From Stercorarius parasiticus (lineage: Eukaryota; Chordata; Aves; Charadriiformes; Stercorariidae): DNA of 64,000 nt. Both the position numbers and the translations under genes were made by a program. Below, piece by piece: positions 1 to 12,600 of this stretch. The notes below the pieces were generated by a model. It saw only the letters and a program-made list of their open reading frames with translations, did not search any database and was not told the origin of the DNA. The stretch covers positions 324,764-388,763 of the forward strand of contig VWZL01000194.1 in assembly GCA_013396915.1 (NCBI GenBank). The letters are read 5' to 3'. Positions within the stretch are counted from its first letter, which is position 1; each line of letters starts with the position of its first letter.

Positions 1-2214
1 GCGCGGGGAGGTAACAGCTGAGGAGTTGTGTCTGACCCATGGCAATCAGCGCCTTGGGGCTGGCGGAGGTTAATTGCACTAATTGAGGACAGGGCTGGAC
101 ACGGACTTGCGTGTCCGTGTGTGTGCGAGTGTGCGTGTGTGTATTTGCATGTACACGCGGGGGGGGGTGTCTGTGTGCGTGCTGGGTCACGAGTGCGCAC
201 ATGGGGTACAGGGGCGCGCCCACGCAGGGCTGCGGGTGTAGCTGCGTGGGTGTGCGTGGGTGTGCGCTCGTTTGTTTGCCGTTTGGGTGCGTGACTGTGT
301 GTGCAAGGGGGGCTGTGCCAGCCTGTGTATCCGTGTGGGTGTGCAAGTAGGGGTGTGCAGGTTTCTGTGTGCATGCGGGTGTGTGTGCCTGTGTCTGTAC
401 CTGTGGGTTTCTGCTCCGTTCCGTGGGTGCTTGTGTGTCTGCGTGTGCGGAGGTGTTGGTGTGTGCGCACGTGGCTGTGTGCTTGTACAGGGCTGTGCCG
501 GGGGGGACAGCCCCGTGCGTGTGTGCATCGCTTGCCCCAGGCAGCCGGAGCTGATAATTGTGGTTGTTACTGTGAGCCTGTTAATCCCCCGAATCCCTTT
601 ACCTCCTGCTCGCAGGGGATTACAAATTAATAAAAGCAGCTTAGGGGCGGGAGCCTCCAAACACACATATGTTCCTGCCGGACGGCAGCACGGGGACTTT
701 CGCCCGCCCGTGGGGGCAGCCGGGGAGCGGGCCCAGCGCCGAGCCCCCAAGCCCCCCGACCTGGCGGCGCCCGCATTGTCCCCGCAGCACTCCTGAGCAC
801 CCCTGGGTGCCAGGCTGCTTTACTGCCCGCTCCGGATCCTGCTCAGCGCAGGGCTGCAGGGGCCGACGGCTGGGTCAGGACTGCCCCCCTCTGATGGTTC
901 ATCTCACCGGGGGACGGGGCCCAGCCTGGGGACAGCTCAGACCGGTACGGTTGGAAAATAATGCAGGGAGACATTTTGGCAACCAGGATCTGGGGTCCCC
1001 CAACTGAAGTACCTAGAAATGTAAGGCTGGAGTTCGGCTGGGGTACGGGGACAGCATGGGCGAAGCATCACCCGTACCGTGCTGCGGGAAGACCGGGTAC
1101 CGCAGCGAGTCCTGCTGCGTACCACCAGCACTGGCTGCGCTTGGGCACCTCGACCCTCCCCAGGGCCACGAACAGCTTCTGGGGAGGCAGGTGACGACCC
1201 ACATAGACTCTTTTAAGCTCAGTTTTATAAGTGGATTTTTAGTCTGATCCTCTAAGGAAGCAGTTTAAGAAAGTGTGTCTGTGGTGGTGGCTGTTCCCCA
1301 GTGCACGGGGCAGGGTGGTGGCAGTTGTGGCTGTGCAGGATGGAGGGCAGTGGCCAATGTCCCGCTCTGGACCATCAATGGCATGTGCCAGCCCTGCGCA
1401 GCCGCATGTTTTCAGCCCCACAGGTCACTTGCACTGTGGCACCATCTCAGCAGGTTTCCACAAAAGCCCTTTTGGCTGATCTCTGCACGCTCTCACACCC
1501 TCCTGCTCACGATGTAGCAGCATCAGACCCTGCACCTCTTTAAAACAAGACAGCAGATGTATTAACCTCGGGCGGTAAGGACAGGGCACTCTTCCCCTGC
1601 CCCAGCAGGGCCGATGTCTGCGTTTGCCCTCAAGACATTTAGGCGATGAGCCCCTTCTTCAGGTCCCCCTTCAGGGGAACGTCACCGTTTTCCAGGCAAG
1701 GTCACAGGCCAGCAAGGAAACGCAGGTTTCCCTGGAGAAGTAGGCTGCAGTGCCAGACTTCAAAGAATGTTATCTATGAGTTTAGAAATCTTATTGATTT
1801 CTAAAAATATCTTGGAGTACTTCTGCGTGTAGATAAGTCAGTATTTTTAACAAATCACCCACCCCGCCTCCTCAGTGGCACCGCAGACGCCAGCAGAAGG
1901 CGCGGAAAGATTCAGAAGCAGCCAGTGGAGGTTTGCGCCATTTGTGTATGCGTGTATATATATAGATAATGTGCAAATAATTGGTCATAAACCAAGAGTT
2001 TTTCAATCACTCCTGCAAACAGTCACTCACATTTTATAAAGTTAGGGGTAACAGTGAAAGAAGTGGAGTAAAATTTACCTGTTCCTGGTACTTTTCAAAA
2101 TTAACTACCTACATAAAATGACCAATGTGGTTTGAAATGGATGTGTATAAACGCTATCCTTGCGCTGCCATTTACCTAAAAAGAACTTGAAAATACAGGT
2201 AAAAAGCCAAAATG
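1..2214. other. Intergenic DNA downstream of QSOX2
   Basis: GC-rich to about 1.7 kb, then AT-rich. It contains the TG/CG repeat and homeodomain-type motif clusters at 71-85 and 551-634. No gene is supported. By the vertebrate gene order LHX3 would lie beyond position 1, so this may be its 5' flank; that is inference. Confidence 0.5.
105..535. repeat. TG/CG-rich degenerate simple repeat
   Basis: About 430 bp dominated on the plus strand by TGTG, TGCG and GTGTG units with little A, including a run of nine G near 160. It is a degenerate microsatellite. Open frames here are cysteine/valine-rich artefacts of the repeat. Confidence 0.85.
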
Positions 2215-5200
2215 CACCACTTTGCCCAAATGTTTGCAATTTATTTTAAACCAGCACATTAGTTTACAGTTTAGTACAAAACGGTCACTTTTCCTTCCTA
2301 GAGAGGTATGAGACCGAGTAAACAAACCAACCAACCAAACCAGAACGGACTTGGAAATGTCGAGTTATTGGATAAAAATAAATAAAACATCTTAATTACT
2401 GAACTGTTATATTCACTGTTTTCAAAACCTCTTATACGATGCACAGACCGAGACAATACACCCGGGACCTCTCGCTAAGCTGGTAGTTCCCACCCAGTTC
2501 TGAGCAGGAACAGCAGGATGGATACACTGCTGGAAATTAAAAATTGAGAGTTCTCAGGAATAACATCATCAGGTTTCCTTAGCACTTACGGCTTTTCTTT
2601 CTCTTCTGGTCCATTCCACAGTACTCCTTTTATTGTCTATGCAGGTTTAATATTTCCTCTTTAGAACCATCTGAAGAGCAAAGGCAGCTCCATGAATTAC
2701 AAAGGGCCAAGAAATCCTTCTCGGAAACGACCGCTGGCAGCATGGCACGATCCACAGATGAAAGTGGCATTGCAGAAACTTCCGGGGTACAACACAATAC
2801 ACAAATAAAACCTCCAGGACCGAGGAGACGGCGTTTTGAGGCAATTTTTAAAAAGGAAACACTTTCTTTGTAACTCACCCACCAATAACGCACCACGGCA
2901 GAGCAGCATCGTGCATTCCCCAGCAGACATAATGTGTCTTTACAGCCAGAGTACAAAAAAAGATGGAATTTGTCATTATAAAGACAGCAAGTAAGAACAA
3001 ATAAACTGAGATTTACACAGCGGAATTCAAAGTCAAGAAAACTTTTCCGGACGCAGTCACTCCTAGCAATCAAAGGGCATGTCTTGGCCAGTTAACTGGT
3101 GACAGAGTTAGAGCACCAACACGAATAATCAACATCCTAATTTCATGTTTTCACCCTCTTAGGAAACGAAAAACCACCACTGGAGGTTTGAGTATCACCT
3201 CATTTTGTCATGTTTCCAGCAGGGTCACAGCAACATGAAAGTTAATGGTGTGAAACAAAAAAACCCCCAAACCTTATTCCAAACCCGCATTTGCTGCTGT
3301 TTTAATGGCAAAATCACCTCTACAAACATTCAAAGCCTTTTGTTTTCCTCCGCAGATGAAAATAAGCGGAACAAGTCAAAAGTAACCAACTCGGGTCTAT
3401 GTATTTGGTGGAGTTGTGAACAGCAGCAGAAACGACTGATTTTCCACTTCTGAACGTGCAACGACACCGGCGGCAGCACGTTCAGCAGTCCCACAGAAAC
3501 CGGGCACGTTTTCCAGAGCCAATACTTGCTGTCCTGCGGTTTTGGTTTTGTGGTGTGGGGTATTTGTTGGGGTTTGGTTTTTTTTTGAGAAGCTAAGTGT
3601 CCTTGCTTGTTGGCTAATATCAACATCTCCCCAGATTAGGTCACTTAAAAATTGGCCAATTTTGAAAACTAAATTTGGAAACTCTGGGCTTTCCTCTTAA
3701 CCAGCCTCCTCCCGGGCCCTCTTGCTGGATTGCAGCACAAAGCAAGAGGCACCAACGGGCCAGCCCAGACCACCCTCCACCGCTGGTTCACTATCGCTCT
3801 AGCTGCTTACAAGTTGTTTTAACATTCAAGCCCAGGTGCTATAAAGATAATTACAGGGACTCTTTTTTTTTCCTAAAGAAAAAAGACCCATGATTGCTCC
3901 TTGTGCTAGAACTTTTGAACAGTGAGGGTCCTTAAAAAGCACCAACTGACTTAACATCACAGACTTAACGTCAAAATTAAAGAGATTTTTCGTTAGAGCG
4001 CAGGCAGCAGCAGTTGCCCACAGGGGCTCCTGGCTCGGCAGATCCGTGTGCGGCAGCGGGCAGGAGCCGGTCCCAGCCTTACGGAGCGAGCAGAGAGCCA
4101 AGTTTCTCACACTGGAGCAAGAGCCACGGGGTGCATACAATAAACAGTGACGATGGCTTAAGAAAACCCCATACTGCACCTCTATGCACATCAGTGCCCC
4201 GTGAAGGGAGATTTTTTCCCTCTGACATATGTTTACAATAACTACAGAAGGTTATTACTTTATGCGTATGTTATTTCGATAAACTCAAGGAACAAGGGAC
4301 AGTAAATCTTTGAAGCTCAATTTTGTTATTCCAATTGGAAGCTGCAGGAAGTCATGTCAGAAATGTTTAGGTTTGTGAACAAACAAGATTTGATTATGAA
4401 AAAATACCCCCGTTGGGTTTTTGTGCTTTTAGACCACTCTTGTTGCTAGGCTTTAAACTTTTTATGCTAGGGCTTATGATGGAAACAAGAGGAGGCCACA
4501 CTAACAGTATAAATAGAATGAATTGGCCAGGGACTATTTATTCCTTCTCGCATAACAGAAGAGCTAGCAAACGTTCAATTAAATTAAAAGTTGCAAATGT
4601 AGAATTGAAAGGAAAAGCCTTTTTATATAACATAATTAATCTGTAGAACTCACTGCCACAAGAAAACATTGAGGCCAAAACCTATTAGGATTAACTAAAG
4701 ATTAGGTAATGGATAACTAGAACATGCTCAATTACATTGGATAGGATTATAAACTTCACTATCCAGGACGTGAATTATCCCCCACAGCTAGGATCAGAAA
4801 GGAACTCCCATTCCCAATGGTAATTTTATAACTGTTTTCATGGTTTCTTCTAATTGCTGCCAGCCAGGACCCCAGACAGATCCGCAAAGGCAACTGCCAT
4901 ATTCCCAATTGCTGCCACATCCCAGAACAGAGCAGCTCTCAGACTCAACCATTAGTTAAACCCTTCCTGATCCGGAGGAGCACTCCAGCAGAAGCGCAAG
5001 AGAAACGGGCCCTTTTAAGTACTGTGCAGACAACTCTGCAGCCAGCGGGTGATACTCTCCGAGAGCTCAGAACTGGAAATACCAAGAGAAGTGTTCACCC
5101 CACCTTACAAGAAGAAAAATTACTACATTGTAAAGGAGTTCTCCAACATCATTAAGAAACTTAGTATTTCCAGATCCGTAAGTTTGTTCTGGCACGTTGA

Positions 5201-6142
5201 CGCAAACGGAGTCTCACTAAAACGGTGTTTCCCTTTACTGGAGTTCATCAGAATTGGCTTCCATCTGGATCACACAATCGTTACTCAGCTACTTTTCTGG
5301 TTCATAAATGAGCGAGGCGAGTTATCTAACGCTCCGTTAACACATCCAATAGAGAAGCAAGTAAAGCATGGTCCGAGTCTGGCCTTGCTTACGTCTGAAC
5401 TCCATTAAAATAGATGACAGCATTAGCAACCAGAATCAGGCTGCTTATTGAGATACAAACCGCCCCCAAAGTCTCATCCTAGCAGAGACCTAGACATCCC
5501 TGGCTGGAACGCACGGGAGAATGGAAGACTTATTTGAACATGCAATGCTTTCTATTTAAATATGCAGTGTAAATAATACTTCAGAAAGTCACATAGGTTT
5601 AGAACTGATTTAATCAGAAGAGAACTCTTGTTTCCTGAAAAAAAAAAAAAAAACAACCAAACCCAGAACTCTTGCTTCTCCAAATGAAGCAGCCAAGGCA
5701 ACAGCGTAACTGTTCAGTACTCTGGTAGGTAAAATCAGCTCTGGATAAATTAAAAAAAAAAAAACAACCAAACACCTGACTTCAAGTACACAAAACAATA
5801 TCCAATTTCCTTCTAAAACCAGGCACAGTTGATTGCATAACGTAATGTTTACTCTGAAAATGAGTAAAGGATGTAGGTGGTAAGTCATGGAAAAATCTTA
5901 ACTGAAAAATGCAACGCTTACTTCAGCGGACATTTTGTGATAGCACTATGTGCCTCAGTTAAAGATTAAGGTCCTCACAGCGAGGCTCCATATATTAAGC
6001 TCGAACACTCGTGAAATGACTTGGGGACAAAGGGGTTTTAAACAAAGAATACTGTATAGAAAATCCCTGATCATAAATATTAAAGCTGTATCTGGTACTG
6101 AACAGCCACACACAATGAAAACTTTGTTTTCGATTTAAACTT
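2215..6142 (-). other. QSOX2: Probable QSOX2 3' UTR
   Basis: No convincing coding exon follows the QSOX2 stop. A minus-strand AATAAA (plus-strand TTTATT at 2240-2245) with GT-rich sequence just beyond it (about 2205-2220) is a reasonable distal poly(A) site. Another AATAAA complement occurs near 4537, so shorter transcripts are possible. The stretch contains A-rich tracts and an ancient CR1 relic. The extent is inferred only from these signals. Confidence 0.35.
4525..4865 (+). mobile_element. Ancient CR1-type LINE 3' relic
   Basis: The plus strand contains ATTAATCTGTAGAACTCACT followed by GCCACAAG and GAGGCCAAAA, the hallmark 3' region of old amniote CR1 families. Upstream is CTCGCATAAC...CAATTAAATTAAAAG and downstream a TTATAACTG stretch, in the expected order. 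Many substitutions and small deletions indicate great age. It lies inside the probable QSOX2 3' UTR, antisense to the gene. Confidence 0.75.
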
Positions 6143-6693
6143 CTATACGGATGAACGATAATACTTCACTTTCCACCGTTTAGACCTCATTCGGAAAAAA
6201 AAGTACATTATCATTAAAAATAAGGATGATGCTACATACAGTATGACACACAGACTCATGTCTATGTTTGAAAACCCAATCCCTAAGAAAGACACAGCCT
6301 GCTTCGTCTCTTTAAGGTTAGCTGCTTCAACCGCGCTTTTACCGCTATCTTTGACAGGTCCATGATTTGCTATGAGCTTATCTAACACCTTAGATTCTGA
6401 ATCTAGTATCTTTTCTTTATCCTGGATCTTATTTTCTCTGTTTCCACTTGGCTTCTTCAGTAGGCTTTTGTCTTTCAGCTCCCGTGTATCTCCCTGTTCA
6501 GTTTCACTGGAGTCAGTCTGGCTTTCAGTGTATTGATATAGAATATTTTCACTGTTATAGTGATATTTCATGAACTGTAGAACTTGGGCTTCATTCCAGC
6601 TGTGTAATCCTTTAATTTCTTCATGACATGCCGGACAAATGTCTGGAGTTGGCCACTGAACTTTGGGAAATTTTGGATCTTCAGTCAAATCAC
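6143..6693 (-). CDS. QSOX2: QSOX2 exon 12: third CxxC, stalk, membrane anchor, stop
   Basis: 551 bp, residues 489-671. It begins after CCAATTAG and encodes [18 protein letters not shown], so the third CxxC is C508-C511. Next come about 100 residues rich in K, E, S and D with no clear fold. A hydrophobic segment (about 634-655) and the basic cytosolic tail [16 protein letters not shown] close the protein. This corresponds to the long, membrane-anchored QSOX form. Confidence 0.96.
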
Positions 6694-9600
6694 CTAATTG
6701 GGAGGAGGAAAAAAAAAACCAAACATCAGAAGCGAATGAACCAGGAAAGCTGAACCAGATTATTCACTGGAAACCACAGAGAGCATTTTCCACTTATAAA
6801 TAGTGAGGTTGGCAAAAAAAGCCCACAGCACAATAATGTTTGTATTAAACAGAAGACAATCATGAACAGATTTGGAAATTCATAAGTTTCCTTACGGATG
6901 CATCAATTATGTGCTGAAGTATTGCCTCCCCTTTCAAAATACAAACACTAAATCGTAATTATTTTCCTTTACTCTCAGTAAAAGCTGTAGTGTTCAAACT
7001 CTAATACAACAAGACACAACAATTGCTGTTTTTAAAAGGCATGAAAACACCACCATCTGGGCCTTTCAGGGGTTAACTTGAATTATGGTTCAAAACAAAC
7101 TGCTCTTTTGCACTCAATACTCTTTAATCCTGAAGCGTGGTTTGCAGCAAGCAGTTTCAAGGCCAAAGAGTTGCAGGTATTTTCCTGTTTCTATATTATG
7201 AACCTAAGCTCGCTTTTTCATAGCACGCCTTATAGCAGACTATTTTCAGTACTTTAAAAACCATTATCATATTTAAGATGTATTTTTCAGCTTGCTTTTT
7301 AGCATCTAAACATATAACGCTGTCTTTAACTCGATTTAATTTCAGCATTTCAGTCGCTCATAGCTGTGGCTGCCTTTCTGTCTTGATGGCAAAGAGCTGA
7401 ATGCTGCAGCTGGTGTTGCACTTTGCTCTAAAAAAAAATAACATTTTAAAATGTGGATGGAGAGAATTTTTACAACAAAAACCTCTACCTGGTAAAAAGA
7501 GCTAATTTATTGCTATTAGTATGCTAACACTTAAAATATTTCAGAAATAAATACACATTTTATTTATTATTATTTTTATCCTTTTTAAAGGCAGGAAACT
7601 TCCCCGTGATTTTAAGCAAAATGTTGCTTAGGGATTCAAAGGACACTTAAAAATATTTGTCTCCTTGATATTTACAAGTAAGAGCACAAGTTTGCGTTTC
7701 AGATATCTTAAATAAAGATCAGCCAGTAATCAGTTTGTTTCAGTAGAGAAAGTAGAAATAAAACATCTTATGGGAAGATTACGAACAGAAAAGTACATTC
7801 TAAAGCAACAGGAAAGAATTAAAGAGGGCAGAGCCACACACAACAATCTCACAACCCACACTTGAAGGCTGTGCCAAGGTGTTTTCATTGACCTGTCAAA
7901 CATGATTCGCATTGAAAGCTATACACATTACCAGAAATACAGATGCAGCTTTTAAGGATTAAAATAAGTCACTGTCCCAAAGAGAAATTTTAGCTAACTT
8001 AAAAAGCATAATTTAACATTATTATTTATTCCAGTATGTTCATACTTCTTACTAAAAGGGTATTTTAGCTGGCTGTTGCATCATCTAAATCAATATCTAT
8101 GCGAGTTTTCCAATAACTTAATGTTCTAAATAAGTATATTGCTCCACTACTTAGCAACTTCCAAGTCAACAGGACTACCTTTTCCTGTGTTCAACCTGGC
8201 AATGGTAACAAACATTGGAGGATGGTTTTATTTAATACCTCTTCATTTACTTTTTTTCTCCTTGGAGAAAGGAGACAAACTCACAACAGTATTTAATACT
8301 TCATAAATCCTGGGAATTCAGCATAACCATAATATAAACACAATATAGCATATTTAAATTGTAACTAATGCTACATTACACAGATCCGTAACAGCAGACA
8401 GGGATTAAGTGCAAAGAGAAACCAATTTTCTTTAGTGCTTTAGTTACTTGATATCCCCGTAACAGAACGGATTAAATACAACCAGTGTTTTAATGGTACT
8501 TTTAGTCTAACTGAAAACATAGCAATCTAGCAAGGGAACAGATTTTCTTCATACAGTAATTTTATTTTATTCAGTTGCTGATACGCTAATAGTTTAGGCT
8601 CTTTTACCCTGAGAAAGTCTCCTGTTCAATTATCATTTTATACACAGCACCTCTCCAGAATAAAATGAAGACATGTTTTAACATCTATTTAAAACTGTTA
8701 CAGAAAGAAGTTTAATTATGTTTTATCCACCAATAAGTAGCTGAACTGTGTTGCTGCCTTTTGAAAAGGCTTTGATTTGTACTCCAGAAAGATCCTCTCA
8801 TCAAGCAACAAGTGAAATCTCAGAAGAAACAGTATGTTTGAGAATGACGACCTTTTTTCATTATATATCATACGAGATAACTCTGTTACTGGAGGATAGC
8901 GTATCTCAAGTGTGTTTTTCTCACTCATGCAAAGGTTAGCTTGCTGGGTTTTAGAGTTACAGGTGATTGGGATGCTCTAGGTTTTGCTATAAACACGAGT
9001 ACCCTTTCTTGTACAGCAGTGTAACTGCAGAGTTACTCTTTTGGAGTCAGTATTTAATAAAGGAACGTCAAGCTGGAACAACAGTTACTGTTGTTTTATG
9101 CTCATGTTATGGAGCCTAATTTGCATTTCTCTTTGTTCAAATGTAAACCACGTCGTACAACCTGCCATAGCCTTGTCTTTCAGACACAGCTACCGTTGGT
9201 GGCTTTTCCTATGCCAGGTCTTCCATACCTGCGAGCCTGTTATTCACTACGTTGTGTTTCTCCCACAGCCAGAGAACAGCCTTGTCTAAGGTTTTAACAG
9301 AATCCATCGACTCTTTAGCCATTTCTTCAAAATGCTGGGCACAAGCCTTGCATCCAAAGAAGTGATGAATGTATCTCTGCATGATCTGAAGTACTATTTG
9401 AGGATTGTCTTCAAGACCTAGGAAGACAGATGACAGATACATTTAGCACCATCTGGACAAACACAGCTTCAACACAGGTGCTTCAGCACAGGCACTTCAA
9501 CGTACATAAAAGCGAACCACGGGAAAAGGAGAGGAAATGTTGCTACCTTCTTGTTCCATACAAATTTACACCTCCACTTCAGATATAAGAAAATAGCCAC

Positions 9601-12600
9601 TTTTATATTTTAAAGGTATCCACAGGACATGCCATGACACAGAACCTATGCCTCAGTAAGTCACAAAGACATTAGAGGGATTAAAAGCTTCACGCAGTTT
9701 TTAGAAGAAATACCGCTCCCCAACAAAATACATTCTTAATATTGTCACTAAGTAGTCGAGGTAAGAAATTTCTTTATTCATTGCCAAACAATTTGGTTTC
9801 TAATGTAGAGTTTAAAGTGATCCCAAACAGCACACTGCGAAACGTACTGTTTGGCAAGGTTGCCTGGGATATCAGACACAACTACAAGGGAATTATTTCA
9901 AACACGCTAAGGTTCAAAAAATGCCAGGTGAGTGATAATGTTATTAAAAACGCAAAGTAGCTATTTATACTAATACATACTAACACACATTTAGTCTATA
10001 TAACTGTCTTCAAAGTTACCCCAAATAGTACCTTAAATTAAGAGTTAAAGGTCAAGCTTTACAGCTAAATTCCTCCTTTCAAAGAATATCTTATAATTTG
10101 AGGGGGGAGCAAACTTAGCTAAACGGAAATCACACATTCAATTTTTTTCAGAAGCCTATTATAGGAGTACATTTTGAAACTGTTAAAATATGCAGAGTTT
10201 CACACAATTCCTCTGGAAGCACAGAATTTCTCCAGTTATCTTGCCCAATAACTAAATGAGTATTTATGTTACGCATTCACCATTACATTTAGGCTCAGAC
10301 ACTAAGTTATCGTGACCCTGCTAGTAAAAAAAACAAGAGTCAAACCCCCCCCAGATAAGTGTTTCACAAGGTGCCTGTGATATCTGTTTGCTACTCCGTT
10401 ACTCTGAGGTATTACAGAATACCAGAATCTCATTACAGTTATTAATGCCATGGCTTTTTTGGCAGGCACTGAATGCACATAATAGCTACTTAGCAACATT
10501 TGAACTTTCACAAATAACTCAGGAATTCCTCCTAAAATAAATACAAACACATTATTCGTTCTGTAACATTCACACTTTTACGCTAAAGACAGTGCAAAAA
10601 AAAAAAAATCATTATTTTATTCAAAAGTAAGCTAAGGTCTTTATAGATTGAGAACTTTGTCTTGAGCCCTTATTGCAACAGCAGGTAGTCCCTACATCTC
10701 TAAGTGGCTTGAAAACCTGATAAAACTTGTTAAAATCCTAATGGTTTCATCTCTGTCTCACAGATTTTCTGATTCATGCTTAATTGACCTAGTAAATTAT
10801 GCCAAAATGTACTTACAAACGCACTATACGTTATCACAAACACACACTTGTCAAATGAAACACATTTTATGATGCAGATTGATCAAATTACCGACTCCTG
10901 CAGTTGAACACCTCTAGCATGAGTAATTTACAACGCAGGTTTTGTAGGTTCTGTAGTAAAGGGTTACGGTGCTTTGCTCACTGTTCTATTCTGGCAGTGA
11001 ATAACAAACAGTTTGGTAGCACATATGCCCTCTGTACGTGCACTGTTTCTTGGAAAAAAAATCTTCAACAAAACCTATTCAAAACTATCAGACTACTTAA
11101 TTGTTATGTACATAAGAAATGCATGAAGACCGTCATAAACACCTTTATTTAGAACAACGTTATATGCCTAAAAATGGCAACAAAAAAAGTCTTTAAAGAC
11201 AAAAAGAAACCAGAAAAAGCAAACAATCTGTACTCAGACATTCAATATCTGTGATTGAATAGGCATGTATAAATAAAAGCTATGAGATTAAGGCAGATTA
11301 AATTACAGTATTAAAAGAAAGGCTGAAAAATAATTTTGTAAAGTTGAAACGAATTTCAGGCAAAACAGTTTTACCATGTATGCTAAAACATGTATTTAGA
11401 AAAAACCACAACAAACACAATAAAAGTGACTACTAGCAAACAACTCCTTTACGGAGGAAGCAAGATTCATACACAAATTTAATTATATCTGTTCTCCCCT
11501 GTAATGCTACGCTCTTGAAAATTCATTTTGTGGGGAAGTCTTTCAAGTTCACTACAGATTAAAAAGAATTCAGATAATTTTTAAAAGTCCTCAAGTCTTT
11601 CTTATTCACATCAATAGATCCTGTTACCTAAAACCACATTTCTTATAATTAAGCATGCTCAGGACTGGATTTCTAGGAAGATTTTATACACCCTCCAATG
11701 TCAGCAGTTCTGCTCAGACTTCCTTTGGATTCCCTTATGCTGATCCCACTGCAGGTTCCAATTACACCGTTCAACATTAAAACATGTCAAATATAAACCA
11801 ATAAAAACATTATATCAAGAAAGCCATAGCAAGTTCACACTGACTGCCAGATTCTGCAAGTAGAGGAAACTATCAAGAAAAATACATCTGCTTCAAAAAG
11901 AAAACAAACAATTGCAAAATGGCTCATTTTGTTTGTTTTTCTTTTATCAGCCCAGAGATGAATCTTCTATTAACATCTGCCATGTATCATCGTGTAATCC
12001 TCCTTTTCTCTTTCCTCCCAAACTACTGCAATTCAGGGTAACCCTAATCTTTAAAGTGGACAAGAACCATAAAACCCTACCTGTGGTGGGAAGGATTAGG
12101 GAGTACATCATGCTTTTTAGTAGATGGGATTTAAACAAGCAATAAGGAGAGGAAAACCTCCCAAGACATAATCCGACAGTCTCAGACTGACCCAATTCTT
12201 TCGCCATAAGAAGTGATCATCACATATTTGTCCCAATTTAAATCGATGGTTAAGTGTGCCAAAGAGTTTTCAGGTTCTACAGTGTATTTTTAACTTCAGG
12301 ATGACTAGAGCTCACGCCTGAAACATGGGAGCAATTTAAGATGCGATTTTGTATAGATAAATACTAAGAACATTTTTACTTTTAATTAAAACGCAGGACT
12401 AAAGGGGAAATTTATGCACGATCCTGTTGAACAGCTAATACATCATCCAGTACAAAAAACCCCAAACTCACCAGGCAGAGCACAGTACTAAATTAAAGGG
12501 ATTCAAGGTACTGTCCCATGAATAACAAACAAAACAAGACAAAACAAAGAGAGAAACAAAAAACAACAGGATGATTAGCTATCAAAAAAAAAAAAATCCC

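Noticed and set aside
28..796. Cysteine-rich and proline-rich open frames at the left edge
   Set aside because: They arise from the TG/CG repeat and GC-rich DNA; no splice context or similarity.
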